Of a stretch of DNA of 64,000 nt, positions 7,446 through 16,038 are shown piece after piece. The DNA is taken from positions 1-64,000 of the forward strand of contig JAKFYI010000016.1 of the NCBI GenBank assembly GCA_021730985.1. The letters run 5' to 3'. This DNA is from Hyphomicrobiales bacterium. GTDB lineage: Bacteria; Pseudomonadota; Alphaproteobacteria; Rhizobiales; Xanthobacteraceae. A program made the translations under genes and the position numbers. The notes under the pieces were generated by a model. It saw only the letters and a program-made list of their open reading frames with translations. It did no database searches and was not told where the DNA came from. How positions within the stretch are numbered: the first letter of the stretch is position 1; each line of letters opens with the position of its first letter.

Positions 7446-8210
7446 TCAGTGCGCGATGAACGGCGCAAGCACGTCACCGATGTCATGCCGGATAACCAGG
7501 TCGGCGATATCGCCGAACTCGGTCGCGTCGCGGTTGACGATCACGAGCCGCGCACCGTTGCGCTTGGCATGCAGCGGAAAGCCCGCCGCCGGCCAGACCA
7601 CCAGTGACGAACCGATGGCGATAAAAAGATCGCAAGATTCCGCAAGCTCTTGCGCCCGGCGCATCGGGCCGTCCGGCATCGATTGGCCGAACGAGACTGT
7701 GGCGGTCTTGATGAACCCTCCGCATTCCGGGCAGTCCGGGGCGCAGCCGTTGGCGCGATCCATGCGTTGCCGCACCCAGGGCAATTCGTAGCGCTTGGCG
7801 CAATCCAGGCAGTTGGCGAAGGTGGTGTTGCCATGCAACTCGACGACATCGCCCGCCGCGAAACCGGACGCTTGGTGCAGATTGTCTATGTTCTGAGTCA
7901 CCACGGCAGGAACCTTCCCCTCCCGGTAAAGGCTCGCCAGCGCCCGGTGACCACGGCCCGGCTTGGCGCCACCGAACTGCTCCTCCATGACGAAACGGCG
8001 TCGCCAGCTTTCGTTACGCATTTCCTGGCTGGCCAGGAAATTACCGAACTCGATCGGCCGCATCTTGGTCCAAATACCGCCGGGAGAGCGGAAATCGGGA
8101 ATGCCGCACTCGGTCGAAATTCCCGCACCGGTAAAGGGGACGATGACCTTCGCCTTGCCCACCAGTTCGCGCAGGCACTCGATGGAGGTCTCCAGGTCGC
8201 TCGCGATCAT
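7446..8210 (-). CDS. Sir2-family NAD-dependent protein deacylase
   Basis: 254 residues with all sirtuin motifs: GAGIST (28-33) and GIPDFRSPGG for NAD binding, TQNIDNLHQ (106-114), catalytic His127 in ELHG, a zinc site formed by CLDC (135-138) and CPEC (161-164), and GSSLVVWPAAG. It removes acyl groups from lysines using NAD and releases nicotinamide and O-acyl-ADP-ribose; in bacteria a common target is acetyl-CoA synthetase. The ATG at 8210 is chosen; an upstream in-frame ATG at 8240 would add ten residues. Cytoplasmic. Confidence 0.94.
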   Translation of the reverse strand: MIASDLETSIECLRELVGKAKVIVPFTGAGISTECGIPDFRSPGGIWTKMRPIEFGNFLASQEMRNESWRRRFVMEEQFGGAKPGRGHRALASLYREGKVPAVVTQNIDNLHQASGFAAGDVVELHGNTTFANCLDCAKRYELPWVRQRMDRANGCAPDCPECGGFIKTATVSFGQSMPDGPMRRAQELAESCDLFIAIGSSLVVWPAAGFPLHAKRNGARLVIVNRDATEFGDIADLVIRHDIGDVLAPFIAH

Positions 8211-8296
8211 GTAACATGCCCAGGCCAACCGGCGCGCCATCCATCTGCGCCGAAAGATGCTAAGTAGCGATATTACTGAATTCGAACAGGCAAGAA

Positions 8297-8503
8297 ATGT
8301 CGAAACAACAGGATCGCGAGGAGACCGAACGCCTGATCAGGGAGGCGATGGAACGCAAGTCCATCACCATCAAGCAGGGCGACACCCGCATTGAAGCCAC
8401 GTGCGGAAAATGCGGAGAAAAAAATCGCGTCTCCGCGCCACCGGGTCAATTGCGGGTGCCGTTCGCCTGCAAGGAATGCGGGCATAAACAAAAGACGCTG
8501 TGA
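8297..8503 (+). CDS. 68-residue zinc-ribbon-like protein of unknown function
   Basis: The ATG at 8297 opens a small protein with a charged helical N-half (about 1-30, rich in Glu, Arg and Lys) and a C-terminal four-cysteine knuckle: CGKCGEK at 36-42 and CKECGHK at 58-64. The CxxC pairs are spaced like a zinc ribbon, so it probably binds one zinc and contacts nucleic acid or protein. I do not recognise the family. It lies 48 bp before the glyoxalase gene on the same strand and may be cotranscribed with it. The coding bias and the regular CxxC spacing support a real gene. Confidence 0.7.
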   Translation: MSKQQDREETERLIREAMERKSITIKQGDTRIEATCGKCGEKNRVSAPPGQLRVPFACKECGHKQKTL

Positions 8504-8551
8504 CGCGTTGCTCCGTCGCGGCGATGTTCATGAACATGATGGAGTGACGGG

Positions 8552-9010
8552 ATGCGTTTTCTGCACACCATGCTGCGCGTGCGCGATCTCGACGCTGCGC
8601 TGAACTTCTACGTGAACCTGCTGGGCCTTGAGGAGGTTCGCCGCCGGGTCGATGACAAGGGCAAGTACACTCTCGTGTTCCTGGCAGCGCCCGGGGACGT
8701 GCCTGCGGCCAAGGCGGCGCTCGCAGCCGGCCGCCGCGACGCCCCGTGCGTGGAACTGACTTACAACTGGGACACCGAGAACTACGGCGAAGCGCGCTAT
8801 TTCGGCCACCTCGCCTACGAGGTCGATGACATCTACGCGGCCTGCGACAGAATGATGAAGGGCGGCGTCACCATCAACCGGCCGCCACGCGACGGCAACA
8901 TGGCGTTCGTCCGCTCTCCCGACATGCATTCGATTGAATTGCTGCAGAAAGGCACGCCGCTGCCGCCGCAGGAGCCCTGGTCCTCGATGCCCAACACCGG
9001 GAAGTGGTAG
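8552..9010 (+). CDS. gloA: lactoylglutathione lyase (glyoxalase I)
   Basis: 152 residues of the vicinal-oxygen-chelate fold in two beta-alpha-beta3 halves. The four metal ligands can be placed: His5 (FLHTMLRV), Glu in CVELTYNW, His in [10 protein letters not shown] and Glu in HSIELLQ. The segments [15 protein letters not shown] and [20 protein letters not shown] are typical of GloA. The enzyme isomerises the methylglyoxal-glutathione hemithioacetal to S-lactoylglutathione. The C-terminal tail ([14 protein letters not shown]) extends a little past the core, as in alphaproteobacterial members. Confidence 0.93.
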   Translation: MRFLHTMLRVRDLDAALNFYVNLLGLEEVRRRVDDKGKYTLVFLAAPGDVPAAKAALAAGRRDAPCVELTYNWDTENYGEARYFGHLAYEVDDIYAACDRMMKGGVTINRPPRDGNMAFVRSPDMHSIELLQKGTPLPPQEPWSSMPNTGKW

Positions 9011-9141
9011 CTCCCGAATCCAGCCGTCCCGGAAACTGCAATGGACATCCTGATCTTCCCCCCAGGACAGCCAGGACGGGACAGCATCCTTTATTGCCGC
9101 GTGCAGCAAACCGCCTTATAGGTGCGCCGCCAAGCGCAGAC

Positions 9142-9217
9142 GTCCCCTTCGTCTAGCGGTCCAGGACACCGCCCTTTCACGGCGGTAACACGGGTTCGAG
9201 TCCCGTAGGGGACGCCA
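9142..9217 (+). tRNA. tRNA-Glu (anticodon TTC)
   Basis: Acceptor arms GTCCCCT/AGGGGAC, discriminator G, encoded CCA. The anticodon stem CCGCC/GGCGG encloses CTTTCAC, so the anticodon is TTC. The T-arm CGGG-TTCGAGT-CCCG is canonical. Convergent with the aldo-keto reductase gene. Confidence 0.97.
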
Positions 9218-9238
9218 CCTCACGGCCACCAGCCAAGC

Positions 9239-10225
<987 letters not shown>

Positions 10226-10276
10226 AAAGTCCTCCTGATGACGATCGATTGCTTTGTGTTGATTGGATGTCGAAGC

Positions 10277-11167
10277 CTATTCGCGCTGACGCAGATAATC
10301 CTGGGTCGGCGGCGGGCCCCAGATATCGGTTGGCATGGTCCACACCTTCGGCTTCTGTGGACGGTCGCGGTGCCAGGGCCGCGGATCGAAAAACCCGAGC
10401 TTCTCGTCGAGCATCTTGTCCAACTCGCAGAACGTCTCGATGATCTGGTCGTCGGGATTGCGGTGATAGATATACACGTTGTGGCCAGGCCCGTGACGCC
10501 CCGGTCCCCAGATGATCGGGATATTCTGGCTACCGAGGAAGTCGCAAGCCGCCAGAAGCTGCGCGGTGTCCCTCAGCTCGAACGCGATATGGTGCATCTT
10601 GGTGGTCTTGCCACGCACAAAGTTGAGCGTGTGGTGATCCGGGCCGCAACGCATGAACAGGAACCAGTCGGCGATCCAGTCCGACACGCGAAAGCCCAGC
10701 ACCCTGCTGTAAAATTCGGCGAAGGTTTTCGGCTCATCGACAACGAACGCCAGATGGCCGAGCTTGAGCGGCCCGATGCCCGAGACCGACGCCCGCTTGT
10801 CGGTGACGGGGGTTTGATCCGCGAACACTTCGATCGCGGTTCCTTTTGGATCGTCGAACGACACGACTTTGGCGACCCCGGGACTCGTGTCGTTGCGGAT
10901 CTCGCAACGAACACCCTCGGCCTCAATGCCGCGCCGGATGTCATTGACCTCGGTGCCGGGGGCGACCTGGAGCGCAATCCTGGCGCAGCGCGATTTCTCA
11001 CCCTTTTCGAGTTGGACCACGAGATCGCCGAGCTTCGTGGCCAGGAACGCCCGGCCGTTCACCCGCTCCGCCAGCACCAAACCGGCCACCTGCGTGAAAT
11101 AGTCGATCTGCCGGTCGATATCCGGCGTCTCGAACGTCGCATGGCCAATTCGCTTGACGTCGATCAT
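10277..11167 (-). CDS. two-domain VOC protein, type I extradiol dioxygenase-like
   Basis: 296 residues with two VOC modules (about 5-115 and 135-260), the layout of type I extradiol ring-cleavage dioxygenases. The second module carries plausible Fe(II) ligands: His138 (GHLAFVV), His193 (MHHIAFE) and Glu244 (IIETFCELD). Such enzymes open catechol rings, but the family also includes non-oxygenase members, so ring cleavage is an inference. The C-terminus ends in a Trp/Pro-rich tail. It is followed by the aldo-keto reductase, which suggests aromatic or aldehyde catabolism. Confidence 0.85.
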   Translation of the reverse strand: MIDVKRIGHATFETPDIDRQIDYFTQVAGLVLAERVNGRAFLATKLGDLVVQLEKGEKSRCARIALQVAPGTEVNDIRRGIEAEGVRCEIRNDTSPGVAKVVSFDDPKGTAIEVFADQTPVTDKRASVSGIGPLKLGHLAFVVDEPKTFAEFYSRVLGFRVSDWIADWFLFMRCGPDHHTLNFVRGKTTKMHHIAFELRDTAQLLAACDFLGSQNIPIIWGPGRHGPGHNVYIYHRNPDDQIIETFCELDKMLDEKLGFFDPRPWHRDRPQKPKVWTMPTDIWGPPPTQDYLRQRE

Positions 11168-11324
11168 CCAGGAACTCCGTTTCCCAAACCGCGGCTTGGA
11201 AGCCCAATGAATTGGCAGGATAGCGATGCGGCAGTCCAGGGTCCACGGTCGCGGCGAAGCTTGTTCGCGTCGTAGCTCCTGACCCTTTTGAGAGGTGTTG
11301 CGGGTTCTGCTATACGAATTGAGT

Positions 11325-11401
11325 GGCCGCGTAGCTCAGCTGGATAGAGCATTAGACTTCGAATCTAAGGGTCGGGAGTTCGAATCTCTCCGCGGTCGCC
11401 A
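11325..11401 (+). tRNA. tRNA-Arg (anticodon TCG)
   Basis: Acceptor arms GGCCGCG/CGCGGTC (one G-U pair), discriminator G, encoded CCA. The anticodon stem TTAGA/TCTAA encloses CTTCGAA, giving anticodon TCG. No integrase or attachment-site duplication is seen beside it. The 180-bp stretch up to the M23 peptidase gene is otherwise featureless. Confidence 0.96.
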
Positions 11402-11581
11402 ATTCAAGCATCGCCGGATTAGGTCCGGATCGCGGCACATCACCCGGTCTTTTGCCGCGTTCCGCCTGTTCAATTCTCGCCATTTGTCGCATCCTTCTTT
11501 CCCACAATCGGCTGATTTTCCGCTAGTTTGGCGCTTGGCTGCGTTGCCGTTTGTTCTACCCTCGCGGGCCGAGGACGAGTC

Positions 11582-13282
11582 TTGAAGTTGGTTGCCTTGA
11601 AAACACTTCTGATGGCCGGATTTCTGGCCGGTATCTTCAATTCCGTCGGCTGGACGCAGGAAATGCGGCCGCCCCAGCTTGTGTCCGCCAAAATCGACTG
11701 GACCGAGGCGCTGGCCGCCCTCTCCACCATTCCTGAATTGGGCAGCGGTGCGCTCTCCGCACGCGAGCGGCACGCCCGCGCCAGGGCGAACGGATCGGTG
11801 CCGCGCTCACTGGCAAGGCTCAACGCCGCGATGGCAACTCGCTTTCCCGGCGTGGCGATAAGCCCTGTACCGGTGCTGCTGCCTTTCGACAGCGTTGCAT
11901 TAATCCGCGATCTCGAAAACGGAACAGCCTCCGAGGGGAACGAGGCCTATCTCTCCGGTTTTCAGGCCTCCCGATTCTTCTATCCGGGCCCCTCGGGCTA
12001 CGACGCGGTGTTCTCGCTGCGAACCGGCAACGTCGCCGATTTCAACGACATCAAGTTCTCCGAACCGATCGACGTGCTGATTTCAGGCTCATCGCTGCTC
12101 TACGAATTGGAAGATCCGACCCCCGCGATTGGAACTCCGATGCCGGCGCTTGAGTCCGAGTATCCCGGCATCCGGCGCCTGATCCACGAGCACCACTTGC
12201 GTTACACATTCGTGCGCTACGGCGTGCCTTATGTGGTGTCGACCTCCTGCTTCGACGCAGGCGTGTCGCGCTACCGAATGCCGACCTGCCGCGCGGCCGA
12301 TCGCGTGCTGCAGCATTTCCTGCGCGCGTTACGGGTTGCCGGCGGCACCCCGAAGCCGCCGCGCATCATGGAACCGTTGGAGATCGAGCGGCCCACAGAG
12401 ATGTCGCCGACGTTCAGCTACCACCCGCCGGGCCGCATCCTGCCGGACAGCGGATTCCGCGGGGCCCGTGGGCGCGCGGACAGCACTGTCTACTCGCAGA
12501 TCCGATTTCCGCTCGCCGAGACACCGGCGTTCGCCAGTTCGCAGATGTATGCCAGCCGAAACCGGCAGCAGGCCTCCAGCCAAGACGGCACGGCCAACAC
12601 CTTGTCTCCATGGCGCGACAATTTCTGCGAGCGCCGCGGCTTTCCAGTCGGCCAGTGCCCGGCGGGCATCGGCCATCAGGGCCAGGACATCAGCACGCCG
12701 CGCTGTCCGCCTGGACCCGGTGGCGAGCGCTGCAACGCCGACCGCAATCTGGTGGCCGTGCGCGACGGCGCCATCCTGCGCCGGCCGAAACAGGAGGCGG
12801 TCTATCTGTTCGTCAACACCGCCAGCGAGCACATCCGCTTCCGTTATCTGCACATGCTGCCGCGCAAGATGGACGAGGACAATCTGCTCAGCGGCCGCCA
12901 AGTCCATGAGGGCGAGGTGATCGCGCAGGTGGGCAATTTCAGCAAGCGCGAGGGCGGCACCAGCTATCACCTGCACTTCGACCTGCAGGTACCGACCCGC
13001 GACGGCTGGGTGTTCGTCAATCCGTACATGACGCTGGTGGCCGCTTACGAGCGGCTGATCGGCGGCCGCGGCGAAGTGGTGGCTGATCGGGTGATCGCCG
13101 CGACGGCCGATCCGGCTACCACTGGATCATCCACCTCATCGCCGGTCCACGCGGAACCAAAGGCCGTGGAGACGGAGACGGTCGAGCAACCGCGGCGTCA
13201 CCAACGTGTCAGCAAGAAGCGCAAGCACGTCAAACACGCCAAGCACACCAAACGCGGAAAATATCGGGTCGCGCGCCGCTGA
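11582..13282 (+). CDS. exported M23-family (LytM-type) metallopeptidase
   Basis: About 566 residues from a TTG start at 11582, which gives a normal signal peptide (KLVALKTLLMAGFLAGIF, cleavage near WTQE); an ATG at 11612 would remove the basic N-region. The peptidase domain is near the C-terminal third: the zinc motif HxxxD appears as GHQGQD and the second as YHLHFD. M23 enzymes cut peptide crosslinks in peptidoglycan, or, when degenerate, activate amidases; both zinc motifs are intact here. The tail is extremely basic (repeated KH, KR and KK pairs) and could bind the anionic wall. It is followed, after a 78-bp gap, by a lytic transglycosylase, so wall remodelling is a shared theme. Confidence 0.85.
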   Translation: MKLVALKTLLMAGFLAGIFNSVGWTQEMRPPQLVSAKIDWTEALAALSTIPELGSGALSARERHARARANGSVPRSLARLNAAMATRFPGVAISPVPVLLPFDSVALIRDLENGTASEGNEAYLSGFQASRFFYPGPSGYDAVFSLRTGNVADFNDIKFSEPIDVLISGSSLLYELEDPTPAIGTPMPALESEYPGIRRLIHEHHLRYTFVRYGVPYVVSTSCFDAGVSRYRMPTCRAADRVLQHFLRALRVAGGTPKPPRIMEPLEIERPTEMSPTFSYHPPGRILPDSGFRGARGRADSTVYSQIRFPLAETPAFASSQMYASRNRQQASSQDGTANTLSPWRDNFCERRGFPVGQCPAGIGHQGQDISTPRCPPGPGGERCNADRNLVAVRDGAILRRPKQEAVYLFVNTASEHIRFRYLHMLPRKMDEDNLLSGRQVHEGEVIAQVGNFSKREGGTSYHLHFDLQVPTRDGWVFVNPYMTLVAAYERLIGGRGEVVADRVIAATADPATTGSSTSSPVHAEPKAVETETVEQPRRHQRVSKKRKHVKHAKHTKRGKYRVARR

Positions 13283-13360
13283 TCCCTGCCCGTTCAAGCC
13301 GGGACAGCAAGGCCCAAATTGTCTTTGCCGTCGGCGATCCGGTCGCGCATAAAGAAGCCC

Positions 13361-14575
13361 ATGCTGACGGGTTTGAATCGCCGCACATGGCTGCTCGGTG
13401 CCGCCGCCTCGTGTCTCCCCGCAAACGATTTGCTCGCACAGCAATCGAGCGCGCCATTTGCGCAATGGGTCGAGACGTTTCGCGCCAAGGCCCGGGCCAA
13501 GGGCATTTCCGACCAGACCTTCGATCGCGTGATGAAGGGACTAAAGCCCGACACATCCGTTTATGCATTGCAGGCGGCGCAACCGGAGTTTCGCGAGCAG
13601 GTCTGGCAGTACCTGAACCGGCGCGTTTCCGATTGGCGGATGATCGCCGGAAAAGAAAAGGCGAAAGAGCACGCGGCATTGCTTGCGCGGATTGAGAAAG
13701 ATTATGGCGTCGATCGCTATCTGCTGCTCGCGTTGTGGGGCATGGAGTCGGCATACGGCGATCCGCAGGTTCAGGCTAACCACATGCGCCCGGTGTTCCC
13801 GTCGCTCGCCGCGCTCGCCTGGGGCGAACCTCGCCGTCGCGCCTATTGGGAGCAAGAGCTTCTCAACGCGCTGACCGTCGTCGAAAAGGGCTGGAGCACG
13901 CCTGCGGAGATGCGGGGCTCCTGGGCCGGCGCCATGGGTCACACCCAGTGGATGCCCGAGGTCTGGCTCAACGTCGGCCTCGACTATGACCGTGACGGCC
14001 GCGTCTCGCCGTTCGGCAAGCCGGACGATGCACTGGCATCGAGCGCACAATTCCTGGTGTCGCGCGGCAAGTATCGCCGCGGCGAACACTGGGGCTACGA
14101 GGTGTCCGGCATTACGGTGCCTTTCAACGCCGAGCGCACTTACGCGGCCTGGCAGGCAGCGGGGGTGAAGCGTGCGAACAGCCAGCCCTACCTTCAGCCT
14201 AAGGCGAAGGCTCGAGTGTTCGTGCCGGTGCCGGGCGGCCCGTCATTCCTGCTGGGACCGAATTTCTATTCGGTTCGAAGCTACAACCCGTCGATGAACT
14301 ATGCGCTAGCGATCTCACACCTGAGCGATCGGCTGCGCGGCGAAGGCCCGCTGATGAAGGAATTTCAGAACAGCGAGCGCACTCCGACGCTGACCGAACT
14401 CACCGAGTTGCAGGGACGCCTGACCAAAGCCGGCTTCGACACCGGCGGCATTGACGGCCGGGTCGGCAACGACACCATGAAGGCCGTTCGCGACTACCAG
14501 CTCAAGGTCGGACTCGAACCTGCCGACGGCTACGCGGGCCTCAAGGTGCTGGCGCGGCTGCGGCAGGGAGGCTGA
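13361..14575 (+). CDS. MltB-type lytic murein transglycosylase with peptidoglycan-binding domain
   Basis: 404 residues. The N-terminus has a twin-arginine-like signal (NRRTWLLGAAAS). The SLT_2/MltB catalytic domain covers about 30-330, with the catalytic glutamate in GMESAYGDP (Glu129) and the family segments GSWAGAMGHTQWMP and NYALAISHLSDRL. A PG_binding_1 domain ends the protein (LTELQGRLTKAGFDTGGIDG to the end). It cleaves glycan strands to 1,6-anhydro-muropeptides, which links logically to anmK elsewhere in this window. The ATG at 13361 follows GAAG; an upstream GTG or TTG would precede the signal by 14 residues. Confidence 0.93.
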   Translation: MLTGLNRRTWLLGAAASCLPANDLLAQQSSAPFAQWVETFRAKARAKGISDQTFDRVMKGLKPDTSVYALQAAQPEFREQVWQYLNRRVSDWRMIAGKEKAKEHAALLARIEKDYGVDRYLLLALWGMESAYGDPQVQANHMRPVFPSLAALAWGEPRRRAYWEQELLNALTVVEKGWSTPAEMRGSWAGAMGHTQWMPEVWLNVGLDYDRDGRVSPFGKPDDALASSAQFLVSRGKYRRGEHWGYEVSGITVPFNAERTYAAWQAAGVKRANSQPYLQPKAKARVFVPVPGGPSFLLGPNFYSVRSYNPSMNYALAISHLSDRLRGEGPLMKEFQNSERTPTLTELTELQGRLTKAGFDTGGIDGRVGNDTMKAVRDYQLKVGLEPADGYAGLKVLARLRQGG

Positions 14576-14674
14576 TGCGGGCGCTTTCATTGCTGTGCCG
14601 AATCATCGGATACCCATGTCGCTACTGTAGTATTGCCGCGGACATTCCCGCACGGTTCAGCCGGAAGGGACCGG

Positions 14675-14968
14675 ATGACGCAAAATCGGCGCAAGTATCC
14701 TCGCCGCGACGTCGATTGCATTTGCTGGATCGGTGCGGGTGACGCGCCACAGCTTGTCGAGGGTAACGTCCGCAATATTTCAGAAGGCGGCGCGAAGGTG
14801 GTCTGCCACGCTCAGATTGACCTGCCGGAAACGGTCGATCTGTATATGACCCGAGACGGCCGTGTCGGCCGGCGCTGCAAGGTGGTGTGGCGTTCGGACG
14901 ATGCTGTGGGCCTGATGTTCCTCGCCAAAGCGAGCTTCCAGCCGCCCGACAGCACCGTGGAAATATAG
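14675..14968 (+). CDS. PilZ-domain protein
   Basis: 97 residues, a lone PilZ domain. The cyclic di-GMP binding signatures are both present: the arginine motif NRRKYPRR at 4-11 and NISEGG near 34-39, followed by the beta-barrel strand pattern CKVVWRSDDAVGLMFL. It is therefore a candidate cyclic di-GMP receptor. No fused output domain exists, so it would act by binding a partner. The ATG at 14675 has a GGAAGGGA site. It is convergent with the binding-protein gene, separated by a short GC hairpin (GCCCCG/CGGGGC at 14981-14998). Confidence 0.93.
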   Translation: MTQNRRKYPRRDVDCICWIGAGDAPQLVEGNVRNISEGGAKVVCHAQIDLPETVDLYMTRDGRVGRRCKVVWRSDDAVGLMFLAKASFQPPDSTVEI

Positions 14969-14997
14969 CCCTACCACCCTGCCCCGCGCGTTCGGGG

Positions 14998-15978
14998 CTA
15001 GATCTTGAAGCTTTCCAGCGTCGATGGATGAAACAGTTCTTCGACCTTGAGCAGGCGCGACGACAGGCCCTGCGAATGATGATGACGCAGGAATGTCCCC
15101 AGCGTCTTGCGGTTCGACTCGACACCGTAACTCCAGTAGTCGTCGCCCATCAGGTCGCGCGCCTCCGAAATACGCTCCTCGACGAACGGCAGCGCCACCT
15201 TGGTCGCTGACGTATCCCAGAGGTGCGCCATTGCCGCAGCCTTCGATTGCTCAAACGCCTTGAGCACGGCCGCCGGCAGCCAGGGATGCTTCTCAGCAAG
15301 TGTCCTTCGCACCCCGATCAGGTGCATGATCGGGAATATCTTGGTGCGCCGGTAATAATCCTTTGCCGCCGCGACCGGATCGCGGAACAGCCAGCCGATG
15401 TTCTTTGACTCGATCGCGGGAGGCCGTGGCGCGATGAATCCGTCGATCTCGCCCTTGGCGAGCAGCTCGGAGATGGTCTTGCCTTCCGGCGCGCTGTCCA
15501 TCCGCACGCCCCTGGGCAGCTTGATGTTAATCTTCTCCGGCCGGCCGGCGTGCTCGATGCCGCCACGGACCCAGTGCATGTCCTTCGGCTTGACGCCGAA
15601 GTCGTCCTCCAGGATGGCGCGCGCCCACACGTTCGCGGTGAGCTGATATTCGGGCACCCCGACCCTCTTGCCCTTCAAGTCTTCCGGCTTTTTGATGCGG
15701 TCGGTGCGCACGTAGATCGAGGTGTGGCGGAACATCCGCGACACGAACGCCGGCACGCCGACATAGGGGCAATCGCGCGCAGCCGTCTTCACCGTGAAGC
15801 TCGACAACGAGCATTCGCAGATGTCGAAGTCCTGGTTGCGGAACGCACGAAAGAAAATCTCCTCCGGATAAAGCTTCATGAACACCGGATCGACGCCGTC
15901 GATCTGCACTGCACCATCGATCAGTGGACGATTGCGGTCGTAGTCGCCGATCGCAACGGACAGGTTGAGCTTGGCCAC
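14998..15978 (-). CDS. 4,5-dihydroxyphthalate decarboxylase-like / substrate-binding-protein-fold protein
   Basis: 326 residues from a GTG at 15978 with a strong GGGGAGA site. The sequence resembles 4,5-dihydroxyphthalate decarboxylases and related periplasmic-binding-protein folds: LSVAIGDYDRNRPLIDG at the N-terminus, FRAFRNQDFDICECSLSS, DLKGKRVGVPEYQLTANVWA and GVRRTLAEKHPWLP. No signal peptide is visible from this start, which favours a cytoplasmic enzyme over an ABC transporter receptor. There are no transport genes beside it. Many relatives are annotated as ABC substrate-binding proteins by fold alone, so the reaction is uncertain. Confidence 0.8.
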   Translation of the reverse strand: MAKLNLSVAIGDYDRNRPLIDGAVQIDGVDPVFMKLYPEEIFFRAFRNQDFDICECSLSSFTVKTAARDCPYVGVPAFVSRMFRHTSIYVRTDRIKKPEDLKGKRVGVPEYQLTANVWARAILEDDFGVKPKDMHWVRGGIEHAGRPEKINIKLPRGVRMDSAPEGKTISELLAKGEIDGFIAPRPPAIESKNIGWLFRDPVAAAKDYYRRTKIFPIMHLIGVRRTLAEKHPWLPAAVLKAFEQSKAAAMAHLWDTSATKVALPFVEERISEARDLMGDDYWSYGVESNRKTLGTFLRHHHSQGLSSRLLKVEELFHPSTLESFKI

Positions 15979-16038
15979 GCGGTTCTCCCCGAGATTTCCG
16001 CTTATTGATAGTCCGGGGCGGCGACGCAAGGCAAATAG

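Noticed and set aside
11325-11401. tRNA-Arg as an integration site
   Set aside because: No integrase, direct repeat of the tRNA 3' end or mobile gene is present on either side.
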